This document shows positions 15,971 to 24,802 of a stretch of 49,278 nucleotides of DNA, piece after piece. The stretch is taken from contig JAUMZQ010000014.1 in NCBI GenBank assembly GCA_030528055.1, positions 1 to 49,278 on the forward strand. Reading direction: 5' to 3'. Made by a program: the position numbers and the translations under genes. Numbering within the stretch: position 1 is the first letter of the stretch; each line of letters opens with the position of its first letter. The notes beneath the pieces were generated by a model. That model had not been told where the DNA came from, made no database searches, and saw only the letters and a program-made list of their open reading frames with translations. The stretch is from Streptococcus sp. (GTDB lineage: Bacteria; Bacillota; Bacilli; Lactobacillales; Streptococcaceae).

Positions 15971-17143
15971 ATGAAAAAACATCAGTCTATTTTTTTTATT
16001 CCAGGGATTATAATGCTTGGGATAGCTCTAAGAACACCTTTTGCTGTTTTACCAGTTGTTTTGCCTAACATTGCTCGAGATTTACAGGTATCTGTTAGTT
16101 CGCTAGGTATTTTAACCAGCATTCCTCTGATTATGTTTGCACTTTGTTCATTAGTTGCTCCATTTTTGGCACAGAAAATAGGTTTAGAACGTACCTTTGC
16201 ATTGGTACTATTTTTCATGATTATCGGCTCTTTTATTCGTATCTTCAATGTTTTCTTTCTTTATGTTGGGACAATTATTTTGGGAGCCACAATCGCAGTC
16301 TTGAATGTTCTTCTTCCTAGTCTAATTCAGGCCAATAAACCACATCGTATTGGGACATTAACCACACTTTATATAACATCTATGGGGGTGTCTATCACTA
16401 TTGCCTCTGCTCTAGTTGTACCGATTGTCCAGTTTGCCTCATGGAAGGGCTTAATCATTGCTTTAACAATGATTTGTTGTGTGGTTTTCCTTGTTTGGTT
16501 GCCTAACATTCGTCACAATCATTATTTAAAGGGAAAAGAAAAACATCAAAAGCTAGCTCCTCTTTTGAAGAATAAGAAAGTCTGGGCATTGATTCTGTTT
16601 GGTGGCTTGCAATCACTACTTTTTTACACTGCCATAACTTGGTTGCCTACCTTGGCTCAAGAAGCGGGACTGTCTAACAGTACTTCAGGAATATTAGCGA
16701 CTATTTTTTCTCTGATTAGCCTTCCTTTCTCTTTGACGGTTCCCAGTTTGACAGCACGTTTATCGTCCAAGCAGCGGATGTTGATGATTAGCTCTGTTTC
16801 TGTTTTGGGAGTGTTTGGAGTGGGAATGTTGTTGGTTACAGTTAATTCTTTCTTATACTGGCTCTTTATTAATCTATTTATTGGCATTTCGGTTAGCACT
16901 CTATTTCCATATCTTATGGTTACTTTTACTCTTAAAACCAACACTCCTGAACAAACGGCTCAACTCTCTGGTTTGACCCAAACAGGTGGTTATATATTGG
17001 CAGCTTTAGGACCTAGCCTTTTTGGACTAAGTTATGATTTATTCCGTTCGTGGTTCCCTGCTATTGTTATGTTATTTATTTTGGGAGTAGTAATGACAAC
17101 CATTCTTTTTTACATTGAACAATTTGATAAGGTAATGGAATGA
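15971..17143 (+). CDS. MFS transporter, CynX/NimT family
   Basis: A 390-aa, 12-helix major facilitator protein. The N-terminal GIALRTPFAVLPVVLPNIARDL and LTSIPLIMFALCSLVAPFLAQKIG stretches match the CynX/NimT (cyanate and 2-nitroimidazole transporter) group; the second half repeats the pattern after a basic central loop (residues 180-200). The substrate in Gram-positives is not established, so the name should be read as a family label. Start ATG 15971 follows a TAGGAG site. It is monocistronic, with its own promoter and terminator. Confidence 0.85.
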   Translation: MKKHQSIFFIPGIIMLGIALRTPFAVLPVVLPNIARDLQVSVSSLGILTSIPLIMFALCSLVAPFLAQKIGLERTFALVLFFMIIGSFIRIFNVFFLYVGTIILGATIAVLNVLLPSLIQANKPHRIGTLTTLYITSMGVSITIASALVVPIVQFASWKGLIIALTMICCVVFLVWLPNIRHNHYLKGKEKHQKLAPLLKNKKVWALILFGGLQSLLFYTAITWLPTLAQEAGLSNSTSGILATIFSLISLPFSLTVPSLTARLSSKQRMLMISSVSVLGVFGVGMLLVTVNSFLYWLFINLFIGISVSTLFPYLMVTFTLKTNTPEQTAQLSGLTQTGGYILAALGPSLFGLSYDLFRSWFPAIVMLFILGVVMTTILFYIEQFDKVME

Positions 17144-17188
17144 CAGCCTAGCTTTTATTGAAATGTTTAGATGGATTTATTTGTATAC

Positions 17189-17220
17189 GCTAGACAATAA
17201 CTGGTCTAGCTCTTTTATTT
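17189..17220 (+). terminator. Intrinsic terminator after the MFS gene
   Basis: A 7-bp perfect stem GCTAGAC/GTCTAGC with an 8-nt loop, followed by TCTTTTATTTT. Confidence 0.75.
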
Positions 17221-17241
17221 TGTCCGACTTTCTAAATTTTT

Positions 17242-17249
17242 GTTATAAT
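17242..17249 (+). promoter_or_regulatory. ruvB -10 element placed 7 bp before the start codon
   Basis: TGTTATAAT (extended -10; TATAAT 17244-17249) ends 7 bp upstream of the ruvB ATG at 17257. Transcription would be expected to begin at or within a base of the ATG, and no Shine-Dalgarno with workable spacing is present. The mRNA may therefore be leaderless. Confidence 0.5.
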
Positions 17250-17256
17250 AGTAGGC

Positions 17257-18255
17257 ATGAATAGAATTTTAGATAATGAACAAATGGGTGATGAAGAATT
17301 AGTTGAACGAACGCTACGCCCACAATATTTACAAGAATATATCGGACAAGAAAAGGTTAAAAGCCAGCTAAAAATTTTTATTGAAGCTGCTAAACTTCGA
17401 GATGAAGCCTTAGACCATACACTACTTTTTGGGCCTCCAGGGTTAGGGAAGACAACGATGGCTTTTGTTATTGCCAATGAACTAGGCGTGAATCTTAAGC
17501 AAACATCAGGTCCCGTTATTGAAAAAGCAGGAGATTTAGTAGCTATTTTAAATGATCTAAGTCCAGGTGATGTGCTGTTTATTGATGAAATTCATCGGTT
17601 ACCAATGGCTATTGAAGAAGTCTTGTATAGTGCTATGGAAGATTTTTACATTGATATTATGATTGGTTCGGGAGAAACAAGTCGCAGTGTTCACTTAGAA
17701 TTACCACCATTTACTTTAATTGGAGCAACAACAAGAGCAGGAATGCTGTCTAATCCTCTTAGAGCTCGTTTTGGCATCACTGGTCACATGGAGTACTATA
17801 CAGAAGAAGATTTGACAGAGATTGTAGAGAGAACAGCTGAAATTTTTGAAATGGAAATCAACCACGAGGCAGCTCAAGAATTGGCTCTTAGAAGTAGAGG
17901 AACACCTCGAATTGCCAATAGACTTTTAAAACGAGTTCGTGATTTCGCTCAGATTATGGGAAGTGGGCTAATTGATTTATCTATAACGGAGCAAGCTTTA
18001 TCGATGCTTGACGTTGATAAAGAAGGTTTGGATTATGTGGATCAAAAAATTCTGAAAACGATGATTGAGGTCTATGGAGGAGGTCCGGTAGGTTTAGGGA
18101 CGCTATCAGTTAATATTGCTGAAGAACGCGAAACGGTAGAAGATATGTATGAACCGTATTTGATTCAAAAAGGGTTTGTGATGAGAACTAGAACTGGACG
18201 TGTAGCAACTCGCAAAGCTTACGAACATTTGGGTTATGAATACTTAGAGAAATAA
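17257..18255 (+). CDS. ruvB: Holliday junction branch-migration ATPase RuvB
   Basis: A 332-aa AAA+ motor that, with RuvA, drives branch migration of Holliday junctions during recombinational repair. Visible features: N-terminal [12 protein letters not shown], Walker [10 protein letters not shown] (about 58-66), Walker B LFIDEIH (about 107-113), sensor segment [20 protein letters not shown] with the arginine finger region, and the C-terminal winged-helix domain ([11 protein letters not shown]...RTGRVAT). Length and ends agree with streptococcal RuvB, which supports the start despite the missing ribosome-binding site. It is followed after 4 bp by a nucleotidyltransferase gene. Confidence 0.97.
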   Translation: MNRILDNEQMGDEELVERTLRPQYLQEYIGQEKVKSQLKIFIEAAKLRDEALDHTLLFGPPGLGKTTMAFVIANELGVNLKQTSGPVIEKAGDLVAILNDLSPGDVLFIDEIHRLPMAIEEVLYSAMEDFYIDIMIGSGETSRSVHLELPPFTLIGATTRAGMLSNPLRARFGITGHMEYYTEEDLTEIVERTAEIFEMEINHEAAQELALRSRGTPRIANRLLKRVRDFAQIMGSGLIDLSITEQALSMLDVDKEGLDYVDQKILKTMIEVYGGGPVGLGTLSVNIAEERETVEDMYEPYLIQKGFVMRTRTGRVATRKAYEHLGYEYLEK

Positions 18256-18259
18256 TATC

Positions 18260-18847
18260 ATGAGTGAACAAAAATCATCAATTCCGACTAAATATACAAA
18301 AGAAGAACTCCTTTCTTTATTGGCTAGAGATGAGCGTATAATGGAAATTCTCACGATTGTTAAACAGCTTCATTTACGAGACAGCTGGCTCTGTGCGGGT
18401 TCCATCCGAAATTTCATCTGGAATACTTTATCAGGGAAAGTTGGTTTTGATAACACGACAGATGTAGATGTTGTTTTCTTTGATGATGACATTTCTTATG
18501 AGAAAACGGTAGAAATTGAAAAATATCTTAAGCAACAATTTCCTGATTATCGATGGGAATTGAAAAACCAAGTGTATATGCATCATCACAACCCCAACAC
18601 AGAACCTTATACAAGTTCACGTGAAGCCATCAGCAAATATCCTGAATGTTGTACCGCAATCGGTTTACGCTTGAATGATGAAAATGCGTTAGAATTATTT
18701 ACTCCTTATGGTTTAGAGGATATTCTGACATTTCGAGTTCATCCAACTCCTCATTTTTTGCAAGATAGTGAACGAATGCAACTATACCATTATCGTCAAG
18801 CTCAAAAAAATTGGAAAACCAAGTGGCCACGATTAATCATTGACTAA
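18260..18847 (+). CDS. Nucleotidyltransferase family protein (DUF925/NTP_transf_6)
   Basis: A 195-aa protein of a conserved bacterial family with a nucleotidyltransferase-like fold. The signature CAGSIRNFIWN (GS motif) is followed by TDVDVVFFDDD, giving the paired aspartates (D-x-D) expected to bind metal; the C-terminal half has YPECCTAIGLRL and FTPYGLEDILTFRVHPTP. No reaction has been demonstrated that I know of. It starts 4 bp after ruvB and is presumably cotranscribed. The following 158 bp contain a new promoter and no gene. Confidence 0.8.
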   Translation: MSEQKSSIPTKYTKEELLSLLARDERIMEILTIVKQLHLRDSWLCAGSIRNFIWNTLSGKVGFDNTTDVDVVFFDDDISYEKTVEIEKYLKQQFPDYRWELKNQVYMHHHNPNTEPYTSSREAISKYPECCTAIGLRLNDENALELFTPYGLEDILTFRVHPTPHFLQDSERMQLYHYRQAQKNWKTKWPRLIID

Positions 18848-18979
18848 GCGGACGGACGTTTGCAATCATTATTTTTACCACAGTAAATTTCAAGCTATTA
18901 AAACTAAAGTCAGATAATTGGACTTATTACTAGAATATAAAATACTTGAGCGGTTTAAACTTAACTTTTTCTTTAATTT

Positions 18980-18988
18980 TGTTATAAT
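18980..18988 (+). promoter_or_regulatory. Extended -10 promoter for the LMW-PTP/MORN/acyltransferase operon
   Basis: TGTTATAAT (TATAAT at 18983-18988) with a weak TTAACT 16 bp upstream, 17 bp before the phosphatase ATG. Confidence 0.65.
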
Positions 18989-19005
18989 GAATGGAAGGTG
19001 TTTCA

Positions 19006-19440
19006 ATGAAGAAAATTGTATTTGTTTGTTTGGGAAATATTTGCCGTAGCCCGATGGCTGAATTTGTCATGAAAAATCTAACAGATAACTTTAAAATTGA
19101 AAGTCGTGCGACATCAGGCTGGGAACATGGAAATCCTATTCATCAAGGGACACAAAGTGTTCTGAAAAAACATGGAGTTTTCTATGATAAAACAAAAACC
19201 TCACAACAAATTTCTAAAAAAGATTTTACAGAATTTGACCTCATTGTTGGCATGGATGAATCTAATGTTCGTGATTTAAAAAGAATGGCTCCAGTTGAAA
19301 CCCAAGATAAAATTTACCAGTTTGAAACAGAAAGTGTGCCAGATCCTTGGTATACAGGGGATTTTGATGCGACCTATGATATGGTGGTTGCTGGCTGTAA
19401 CAAATGGCTGGATTATTTAGAGGATACAAACGATAAATGA
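19006..19440 (+). CDS. Low-molecular-weight protein tyrosine phosphatase
   Basis: A 144-aa arsenate-reductase-fold phosphatase. The P-loop VCLGNICRSPMAE (CX5R: C8, R14, S15) starts right at the N-terminus, and the general-acid aspartate is in the VPDPWY motif near residue 112. Such enzymes remove phosphate from tyrosine, often on proteins of capsule or exopolysaccharide systems. The start ATG 19006 follows GGAAGG; an upstream in-frame ATG at 18991 lacks a site. Its stop overlaps the MORN gene (ATGA), so the two are coupled. Confidence 0.92.
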   Translation: MKKIVFVCLGNICRSPMAEFVMKNLTDNFKIESRATSGWEHGNPIHQGTQSVLKKHGVFYDKTKTSQQISKKDFTEFDLIVGMDESNVRDLKRMAPVETQDKIYQFETESVPDPWYTGDFDATYDMVVAGCNKWLDYLEDTNDK

Positions 19441-19850
19441 ATAAATTAAAACAACTCTACAATCATTATAAAATCTATCTGACTAGAAACAATTTGGAGT
19501 TGCTAGCTGTGACAGTTATTGTCTTATCGGCAATACTCGTATTTACTTCGGCTATTCCTGGTAAAGGTGTATTGACTTTAGACAAGGGAAATATCAAATA
19601 TGACGGTAGCTTGGTGCGTGGAAAAATGAACGGTCAAGGGACCATCACTTTCCAAAATGGAGATCGTTATACTGGGAATTTCCAAAATGGAAATTTTGAT
19701 GGAAAAGGCACCTTTACATCTCAAGCTGGTTGGAAATACGAAGGTGAATTTAGTAATGGTCAAGCAGACGGTCAAGGAAAACTAACGACAGAAAATAATG
19801 TCGTTTACGAAGGAAAGTTTAAGCAAGGAATCTATCAAAATGCGCATTAG
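19437..19850 (+). CDS. Membrane-anchored MORN-repeat protein
   Basis: A 137-aa protein with a short basic N-terminus, one transmembrane helix (about residues 20-40) and then four MORN-type repeats: YDGSLVRGKMNGQGTITFQN, Y(T)GNFQNGNFDGKGTF, YEGEFSNGQADGQGKL and YEGKFKQG. MORN repeats form an extended beta-sheet that can bind lipids or proteins; here they would lie outside the membrane. The gene is sandwiched with overlaps at both ends (ATGA with the phosphatase; 11 bp with the acyltransferase), implying that the three products act together, possibly in cell-envelope modification. Confidence 0.85.
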   Translation: MNKLKQLYNHYKIYLTRNNLELLAVTVIVLSAILVFTSAIPGKGVLTLDKGNIKYDGSLVRGKMNGQGTITFQNGDRYTGNFQNGNFDGKGTFTSQAGWKYEGEFSNGQADGQGKLTTENNVVYEGKFKQGIYQNAH

Positions 19851-21654
19851 ATGGTTTTCACTCGTTAGGGTGACAGGACTATTTTTAGTTTTACTTTATC
19901 ACTACTTTAAGGGAGTTTTTCCGGGTGGCTTTATTGGTGTGGATATTTTCTTCACTTTCTCAGGATTTTTAATTACTTCCCTTCTAATTGATGAATTTGC
20001 CAAGAAAAAACAAATAGAAATTAAACGATTTTTAAAACGTCGTTTTTATCGAATAGTTCCTCCAATGGTTTTTATGGTTTTGATTATCATGCCTTTTACT
20101 CTGTTGATTCGAAAGGATTTTATCGCAGGAATCGGAACCCAAATCGCTGCTGTATTTGGCTTTGTAACCAATTTTTATGAAATGCAGTCAGGGGGCAGCT
20201 ACGAGAGCCAATTCGTCCAACATCTTTTTATTCACACTTGGAGTTTGGCATTGGAGATGCATTATTATGTCCTGTGGGGCTTGGCTGCTTGGGGTTTGAG
20301 TCGAATAAGTAAAACCCTTGGTCAATATCGTGCTATGCTCTCTCTCTTATCTGCTGGAACTTTTCTTGTTAGTTTTATACTAATGATTGTCGGAGCATTT
20401 ACCAGTCAAAATTATTCAGATATTTATTTTTCAAGTTTTACACACATTTTTCCTTTCTTTGCGGGTTCCATTTTAGCCACATTGTCAGGAATCAATAGTG
20501 TGAGTTTGCATTTTAAGCATTTAGAAGAAAAATTTCATTTAAAACACATATTGAGAGCTTTAGGAAGCAGTGTAGTGATTTTACTCATCCTTAGTTTCGT
20601 ATTAAAATTTGAAAGTATTTGGACTTACTTATTTGGTTTTTTACTCTCTACCGTTTTAGCATGTGTGATGATTGTGACTACGAGAATACTGCATGATAAA
20701 TTACCAAATAGTAAGGAACCTCTTTGGCTCCGATTTGTTGCAGATACGAGCTATGGTGTTTATCTTTTCCACTGGCCTTTTTACATCATTTTTAGTCAGT
20801 TGATGGGAAATGGGTTAGCTGTTACTTTGACAACTATTTTCTCTTTTGTTTTTGCGGCTTTATCCTTTTATATTTTAGAACCAACACTTGCAGGTCATCA
20901 GCCAACTATTATGGGTGCCAAGATGAATTTGCAGAGTGTGACAAAACCTATCTTTTATAGTCTGATTCCTTTGGTTCTCATCATGTTCTTAATCGCAGGT
21001 ACGGCACCAGCGGTTAGCTCATTTGATGAAAGCTTAATTGTGAATGGTTTAAATCAAACCGATAATAAAATGCAGATGACTCGCAGCCAAGTGGATCAGA
21101 CGACAGCTACTGAATACAATGTAGCAGATGGAACAACCATGATTGGTGATTCAGTTGCTCTTCGCTCAAGTCAATGGTTGCAGCAAACCGTACCGTCTAT
21201 TCAAATAGATGCTATTGTTAGTCGCAATTTAGCCTCAGGACTTGAGGTTTATAAAACCGACATTTCCAATCATATCTTGCTCAAAAATATTGTGTTAGCA
21301 TTGGGGACTAATGCTAGCGACAACTATGAGGAACTCCTAAACCAGTACATTGAAAATCTACCGAAAGGCCATCGTTTGATTTTGGTGACTCCTTATGATG
21401 GACGTTCGGCACATGATGAATCTAGTATTCCAGTAAAAATACGTCAATATGAAATAGAGTTATCTAAAAAATATGATTTTGTGTATATCGCCGATTGGTA
21501 TCAAACCGCAATTGACAATCCACAAATTTGGGTAAGTACAGATGGTGTTCATTATGGCTCTGAGTCGGCTACTATTGAAGAAGGTGGGCTCTTGTACGCA
21601 AATACAGTTAAGCAAGCACTAGATACGGCAGAATCTGGAAATGTTAAACCGTAA
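19840..21654 (+). CDS. Acyltransferase 3 / SGNH two-domain peptidoglycan O-acetyltransferase (OatA-like)
   Basis: A 604-aa protein. The N-terminal acyltransferase-3 domain has about ten membrane helices (residues 1-390; RxxGxxxVLLYHY, GFIGVDIFFTFSGFLITSLLI, HTWSLALEMHYY). An extracytoplasmic SGNH hydrolase-like domain follows with block I IGDSV (near residue 435), ALGTNAS and the catalytic DGVHYG (near 567). This architecture is that of OatA-type enzymes, which move acetyl groups across the membrane onto MurNAc C6-OH and confer lysozyme resistance. The start ATG 19840, preceded by AAGGAA, overlaps the end of the MORN gene. Peptidoglycan as substrate is inferred from the family. Confidence 0.88.
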   Translation: MRIRWFSLVRVTGLFLVLLYHYFKGVFPGGFIGVDIFFTFSGFLITSLLIDEFAKKKQIEIKRFLKRRFYRIVPPMVFMVLIIMPFTLLIRKDFIAGIGTQIAAVFGFVTNFYEMQSGGSYESQFVQHLFIHTWSLALEMHYYVLWGLAAWGLSRISKTLGQYRAMLSLLSAGTFLVSFILMIVGAFTSQNYSDIYFSSFTHIFPFFAGSILATLSGINSVSLHFKHLEEKFHLKHILRALGSSVVILLILSFVLKFESIWTYLFGFLLSTVLACVMIVTTRILHDKLPNSKEPLWLRFVADTSYGVYLFHWPFYIIFSQLMGNGLAVTLTTIFSFVFAALSFYILEPTLAGHQPTIMGAKMNLQSVTKPIFYSLIPLVLIMFLIAGTAPAVSSFDESLIVNGLNQTDNKMQMTRSQVDQTTATEYNVADGTTMIGDSVALRSSQWLQQTVPSIQIDAIVSRNLASGLEVYKTDISNHILLKNIVLALGTNASDNYEELLNQYIENLPKGHRLILVTPYDGRSAHDESSIPVKIRQYEIELSKKYDFVYIADWYQTAIDNPQIWVSTDGVHYGSESATIEEGGLLYANTVKQALDTAESGNVKP

Positions 21655-21743
21655 AAAAGCCAGCATAACTTTGATACGTAATTGTAAAAGAGTAAGAAGA
21701 GAACATTTTGTTTTCTTTCTACTCTTTATTTAGAAAGCAATTA

Positions 21744-21757
21744 TGTAAACGCTTTCA
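21744..21757. promoter_or_regulatory. CcpA catabolite-responsive element (cre), distal
   Basis: TGTAAACGCTTTCA is the reverse complement of TGAAAGCGTTTACA and matches the CcpA cre consensus at all core positions. It lies about 230 bp before adhE. The 332-bp gap 21655-21986 otherwise holds only adhE control signals, including several extra TTCACAA/TTGTGAA half-sites. Confidence 0.75.
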
Positions 21758-21891
21758 CAATTAATTCCAAACAAGTATGTGAAAAATAAAAAAATAAAAG
21801 ATAAATTTCACAATGTAAAATAAAAAGCTAGGAGAATAAGGATTTATTAAAAAAATTCACAATATAAAAACAAAAGTTTGTGAAATGTAAG

Positions 21892-21948
21892 TGAAAGTGT
21901 TTACAAAACAACTAAAATAGGTTATAATAATTGTGAAAAATTTAACAA
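21892..21948 (+). promoter_or_regulatory. adhE promoter with overlapping cre and Rex sites
   Basis: The -35 TTTACA (21900-21905) and -10 TATAAT (21923-21928) are 17 bp apart. A cre-like TGAAAGTGTTTACA (21892-21905) covers the -35, and TTGTGAAAAATTTAACAA (21931-21948) just after the -10 matches the Rex operator TTGTGAANNNNTTCACAA with one mismatch. Transcription should thus respond both to sugar supply (CcpA) and to the NADH/NAD ratio (Rex). Confidence 0.8.
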
Positions 21949-21986
21949 AGACTTTTTGGTCTTAAATAAACCATTGGAGGATAATA

Positions 21987-24638
21987 ATGGCTGGTAAAAA
22001 AAATATTGAACAAGAAGACAAAGCATTGCTTGCTCAAAAGCATGTAGACGAACTTGTTCAAAAAGGTTTGGTCGCATTGGAAGAGATGCGTCAGTTAAAT
22101 CAAGAACAAGTAGATTATATCGTGGCGAAAGCTTCGGTTGCTGCGTTAGATGCACACGGAGAATTGGCTTTACATGCTCTTGAAGAAACAGGTCGTGGAG
22201 TCTTTGAAGATAAGGCAACTAAAAACTTATTTGCCTGTGAGCATGTTGTGAACAATATGCGTCATACAAAAACGGTTGGAATTATTGAAGAAGATGATGT
22301 AACAGGATTGACTTTGATTGCTGAACCGGTAGGGGTTGTTTGTGGGATTACTCCGACAACAAATCCAACTTCTACAGCGATCTTTAAATCTCTGATTTCC
22401 CTAAAAACACGCAATCCAATTATCTTTGCTTTTCACCCTTCTGCACAAGAATCATCAGCACATGCCGCACAGATTGTGCGTGATGCGGCGATAGCAGCAG
22501 GGGCACCTGAAAACTGTATTCAATGGATTGCTCAACCATCTCTAGAAGCAACTTCAGCGCTCATGAACCACGAAGGAATTGCAACAATCCTTGCAACTGG
22601 TGGGAATGCAATGGTAAAAGCTGCTTATTCATGTGGAAAACCAGCTCTTGGAGTAGGAGCAGGAAATGTCCCAGCTTATGTTGAAAAAACAGCCAACATT
22701 CGCCAAGCAGCTCATGATATTGTTATGTCTAAATCTTTTGATAACGGAATGGTTTGTGCTTCTGAACAAGCGGTAATCATTGATAAAGAAATCTACGATG
22801 ATTTTGTAAAAGAATTTAAGTCCTATCATACTTACTTTGTAAATAAAAAAGAAAAAGCACTTCTTGAAGAATTCTGTTTTGGTGCAAAAGCAAACAGTAA
22901 AAACTGTGGTGAAGCAAAATTAAATGCAGACATCGTTGGAAAACCAGCTACTTGGATTGCTGAGCAGGCAGGTTTCTCTGTACCAGAAGGTACCAATATT
23001 CTAGCTGCTGAGTGTAAGGAGGTTGGAGAAAAAGAACCTCTAACTCGTGAAAAATTATCACCAGTTATCGCAGTTCTTAAATCTGAATCTCGCGAAGATG
23101 GTATTGAAAAAGCCCGTCAAATGGTAGAATTTAATGGACTTGGACATTCAGCCGCTATCCATACAGCAGACGACGAATTGACAAAAGAATTCGGTAAAGC
23201 TGTTCGAGCAATTCGTGTTATTTGCAACTCACCTTCTACTTTCGGTGGTATTGGAGATGTTTACAATGCTTTCTTACCATCTTTGACGTTGGGTTGTGGA
23301 TCATATGGTCGCAATTCAGTAGGAGACAATGTAAGTGCTGTAAATCTCTTGAACATTAAAAAAGTAGGAAGACGTAGAAATAATATGCAATGGTTTAAAG
23401 TCCCTTCAAAAACATACTTTGAACGCGATTCTATTCAATATCTTCAAAAGTGTCGTGATGTAGAACGTGTTATGATTGTTACAGACCACTCAATGGTGGA
23501 ACTTGGTTTTCTTGAACGAATTATTGAGCAATTAGAACTTCGCCGTAACAAAGTAACCTATCAAATTTTTGCGGATGTAGAGCCAGATCCAGATATTACA
23601 ACTGTTTATCGCGGTACAGAGTTAATGCGTACCTTTAAACCAGATACAATTATCGCTCTTGGTGGTGGTTCACCAATGGATGCAGCTAAAGTAATGTGGT
23701 TATTCTATGAACAACCAGATGTGGATTTCCATGACTTGGTTCAAAAATTCATGGATATTCGTAAACGGGCATTCAAATTCCCAGAACTTGGAAAGAAAAC
23801 AAAATTTATTGGTATTCCAACAACTTCTGGTACCGGTTCAGAAGTGACACCATTTGCTGTTATTTCCGATAAGGCTAAAAACCGCAAATATCCAATAGCT
23901 GACTATTCTCTTACTCCGACAGTTGCGATTGTCGATCCTGCTTTGGTTATGACAGTTCCAGCATTCGTAGCAGCTGATACAGGTATGGATGTATTGACAC
24001 ACGCGACAGAAGCTTATGTGTCTCAAATGGCCAACGACTACACAGATGGTTTGGCACTTCAAGCGATTAAAATTGTTTTTGAAAACCTAGAAAACTCTGT
24101 GAAAAATGCTGATTTTTACTCTCGTGAAAAAATGCATAATGCCTCTACAATGGCAGGAATGGCTTTTGCCAATGCATTCTTAGGAATTTCTCACTCAATG
24201 GCGCATAAGATTGGTGCACAATTCCATACGATTCATGGTCGTACCAATGCTATCTTACTTCCATATGTTATCCGCTACAATGGAACACGCCCAGCTAAGA
24301 CTGCAACTTGGCCAAAATACAATTACTATCGTGCAGACGAAAAATACCAAGATATTGCCAAATTACTTGGATTGCCAGCGTCTACTCCAGAAGAAGCAGT
24401 TGAATCATACGCTAAAGCTGTTTATGAACTAGGAGAACGTGTTGGAATCAAGATGAACTTCCATGATCAAGGAATTGATGAAAAAGAATGGAAAGAACAT
24501 TCTCGCGAACTAGCATTCTTAGCCTATGAAGACCAATGTTCACCAGCCAATCCAAGATTGCCAATGGTGGATCATATGCAAGAAATCATCGAAGATGCTT
24601 ACTATGGCTACAAAGAACGTCCTGGTCGCAGAAAATAA
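21987..24638 (+). CDS. adhE: Bifunctional acetaldehyde-CoA/alcohol dehydrogenase AdhE
   Basis: An 883-aa fusion enzyme that reduces acetyl-CoA to acetaldehyde and then ethanol, regenerating NAD+ in mixed-acid fermentation; AdhE polymerises into spirosomes. The N-terminal aldehyde dehydrogenase half (about 1-440) has the catalytic cysteine in GMVCASEQ (near residue 256). The C-terminal iron-dependent alcohol dehydrogenase half has GGGSPMDAAK (near 558), PTTSGTGSEVTPFAV and iron-binding histidines in HSMAHKIGAQFHTIHG (near 735). The start ATG 21987 has GGAGGA upstream. Regulation by CcpA and Rex is indicated by the promoter sites. A terminator follows. Confidence 0.97.
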   Translation: MAGKKNIEQEDKALLAQKHVDELVQKGLVALEEMRQLNQEQVDYIVAKASVAALDAHGELALHALEETGRGVFEDKATKNLFACEHVVNNMRHTKTVGIIEEDDVTGLTLIAEPVGVVCGITPTTNPTSTAIFKSLISLKTRNPIIFAFHPSAQESSAHAAQIVRDAAIAAGAPENCIQWIAQPSLEATSALMNHEGIATILATGGNAMVKAAYSCGKPALGVGAGNVPAYVEKTANIRQAAHDIVMSKSFDNGMVCASEQAVIIDKEIYDDFVKEFKSYHTYFVNKKEKALLEEFCFGAKANSKNCGEAKLNADIVGKPATWIAEQAGFSVPEGTNILAAECKEVGEKEPLTREKLSPVIAVLKSESREDGIEKARQMVEFNGLGHSAAIHTADDELTKEFGKAVRAIRVICNSPSTFGGIGDVYNAFLPSLTLGCGSYGRNSVGDNVSAVNLLNIKKVGRRRNNMQWFKVPSKTYFERDSIQYLQKCRDVERVMIVTDHSMVELGFLERIIEQLELRRNKVTYQIFADVEPDPDITTVYRGTELMRTFKPDTIIALGGGSPMDAAKVMWLFYEQPDVDFHDLVQKFMDIRKRAFKFPELGKKTKFIGIPTTSGTGSEVTPFAVISDKAKNRKYPIADYSLTPTVAIVDPALVMTVPAFVAADTGMDVLTHATEAYVSQMANDYTDGLALQAIKIVFENLENSVKNADFYSREKMHNASTMAGMAFANAFLGISHSMAHKIGAQFHTIHGRTNAILLPYVIRYNGTRPAKTATWPKYNYYRADEKYQDIAKLLGLPASTPEEAVESYAKAVYELGERVGIKMNFHDQGIDEKEWKEHSRELAFLAYEDQCSPANPRLPMVDHMQEIIEDAYYGYKERPGRRK

Positions 24639-24724
24639 AACAGAGATAAGCTAGAGTGCTTGCAGAATGAGTGCAACATTTGTGAAGGGCTTGCTGTAGC
24701 AATTAAATACTCTCATGATAATGA

Positions 24725-24755
24725 AATCCCTCCTTGAAAAAGTGAGGGATTTTTT
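24725..24755 (+). terminator. Intrinsic terminator after adhE
   Basis: An 8-bp perfect stem AATCCCTC/GAGGGATT with an 11-nt loop, followed by TTTTG. Confidence 0.8.
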
Positions 24756-24802
24756 GAAATATGATAAGATAGAAGAAAGTGACAGACAAGGAGAAGAAAG
24801 CG

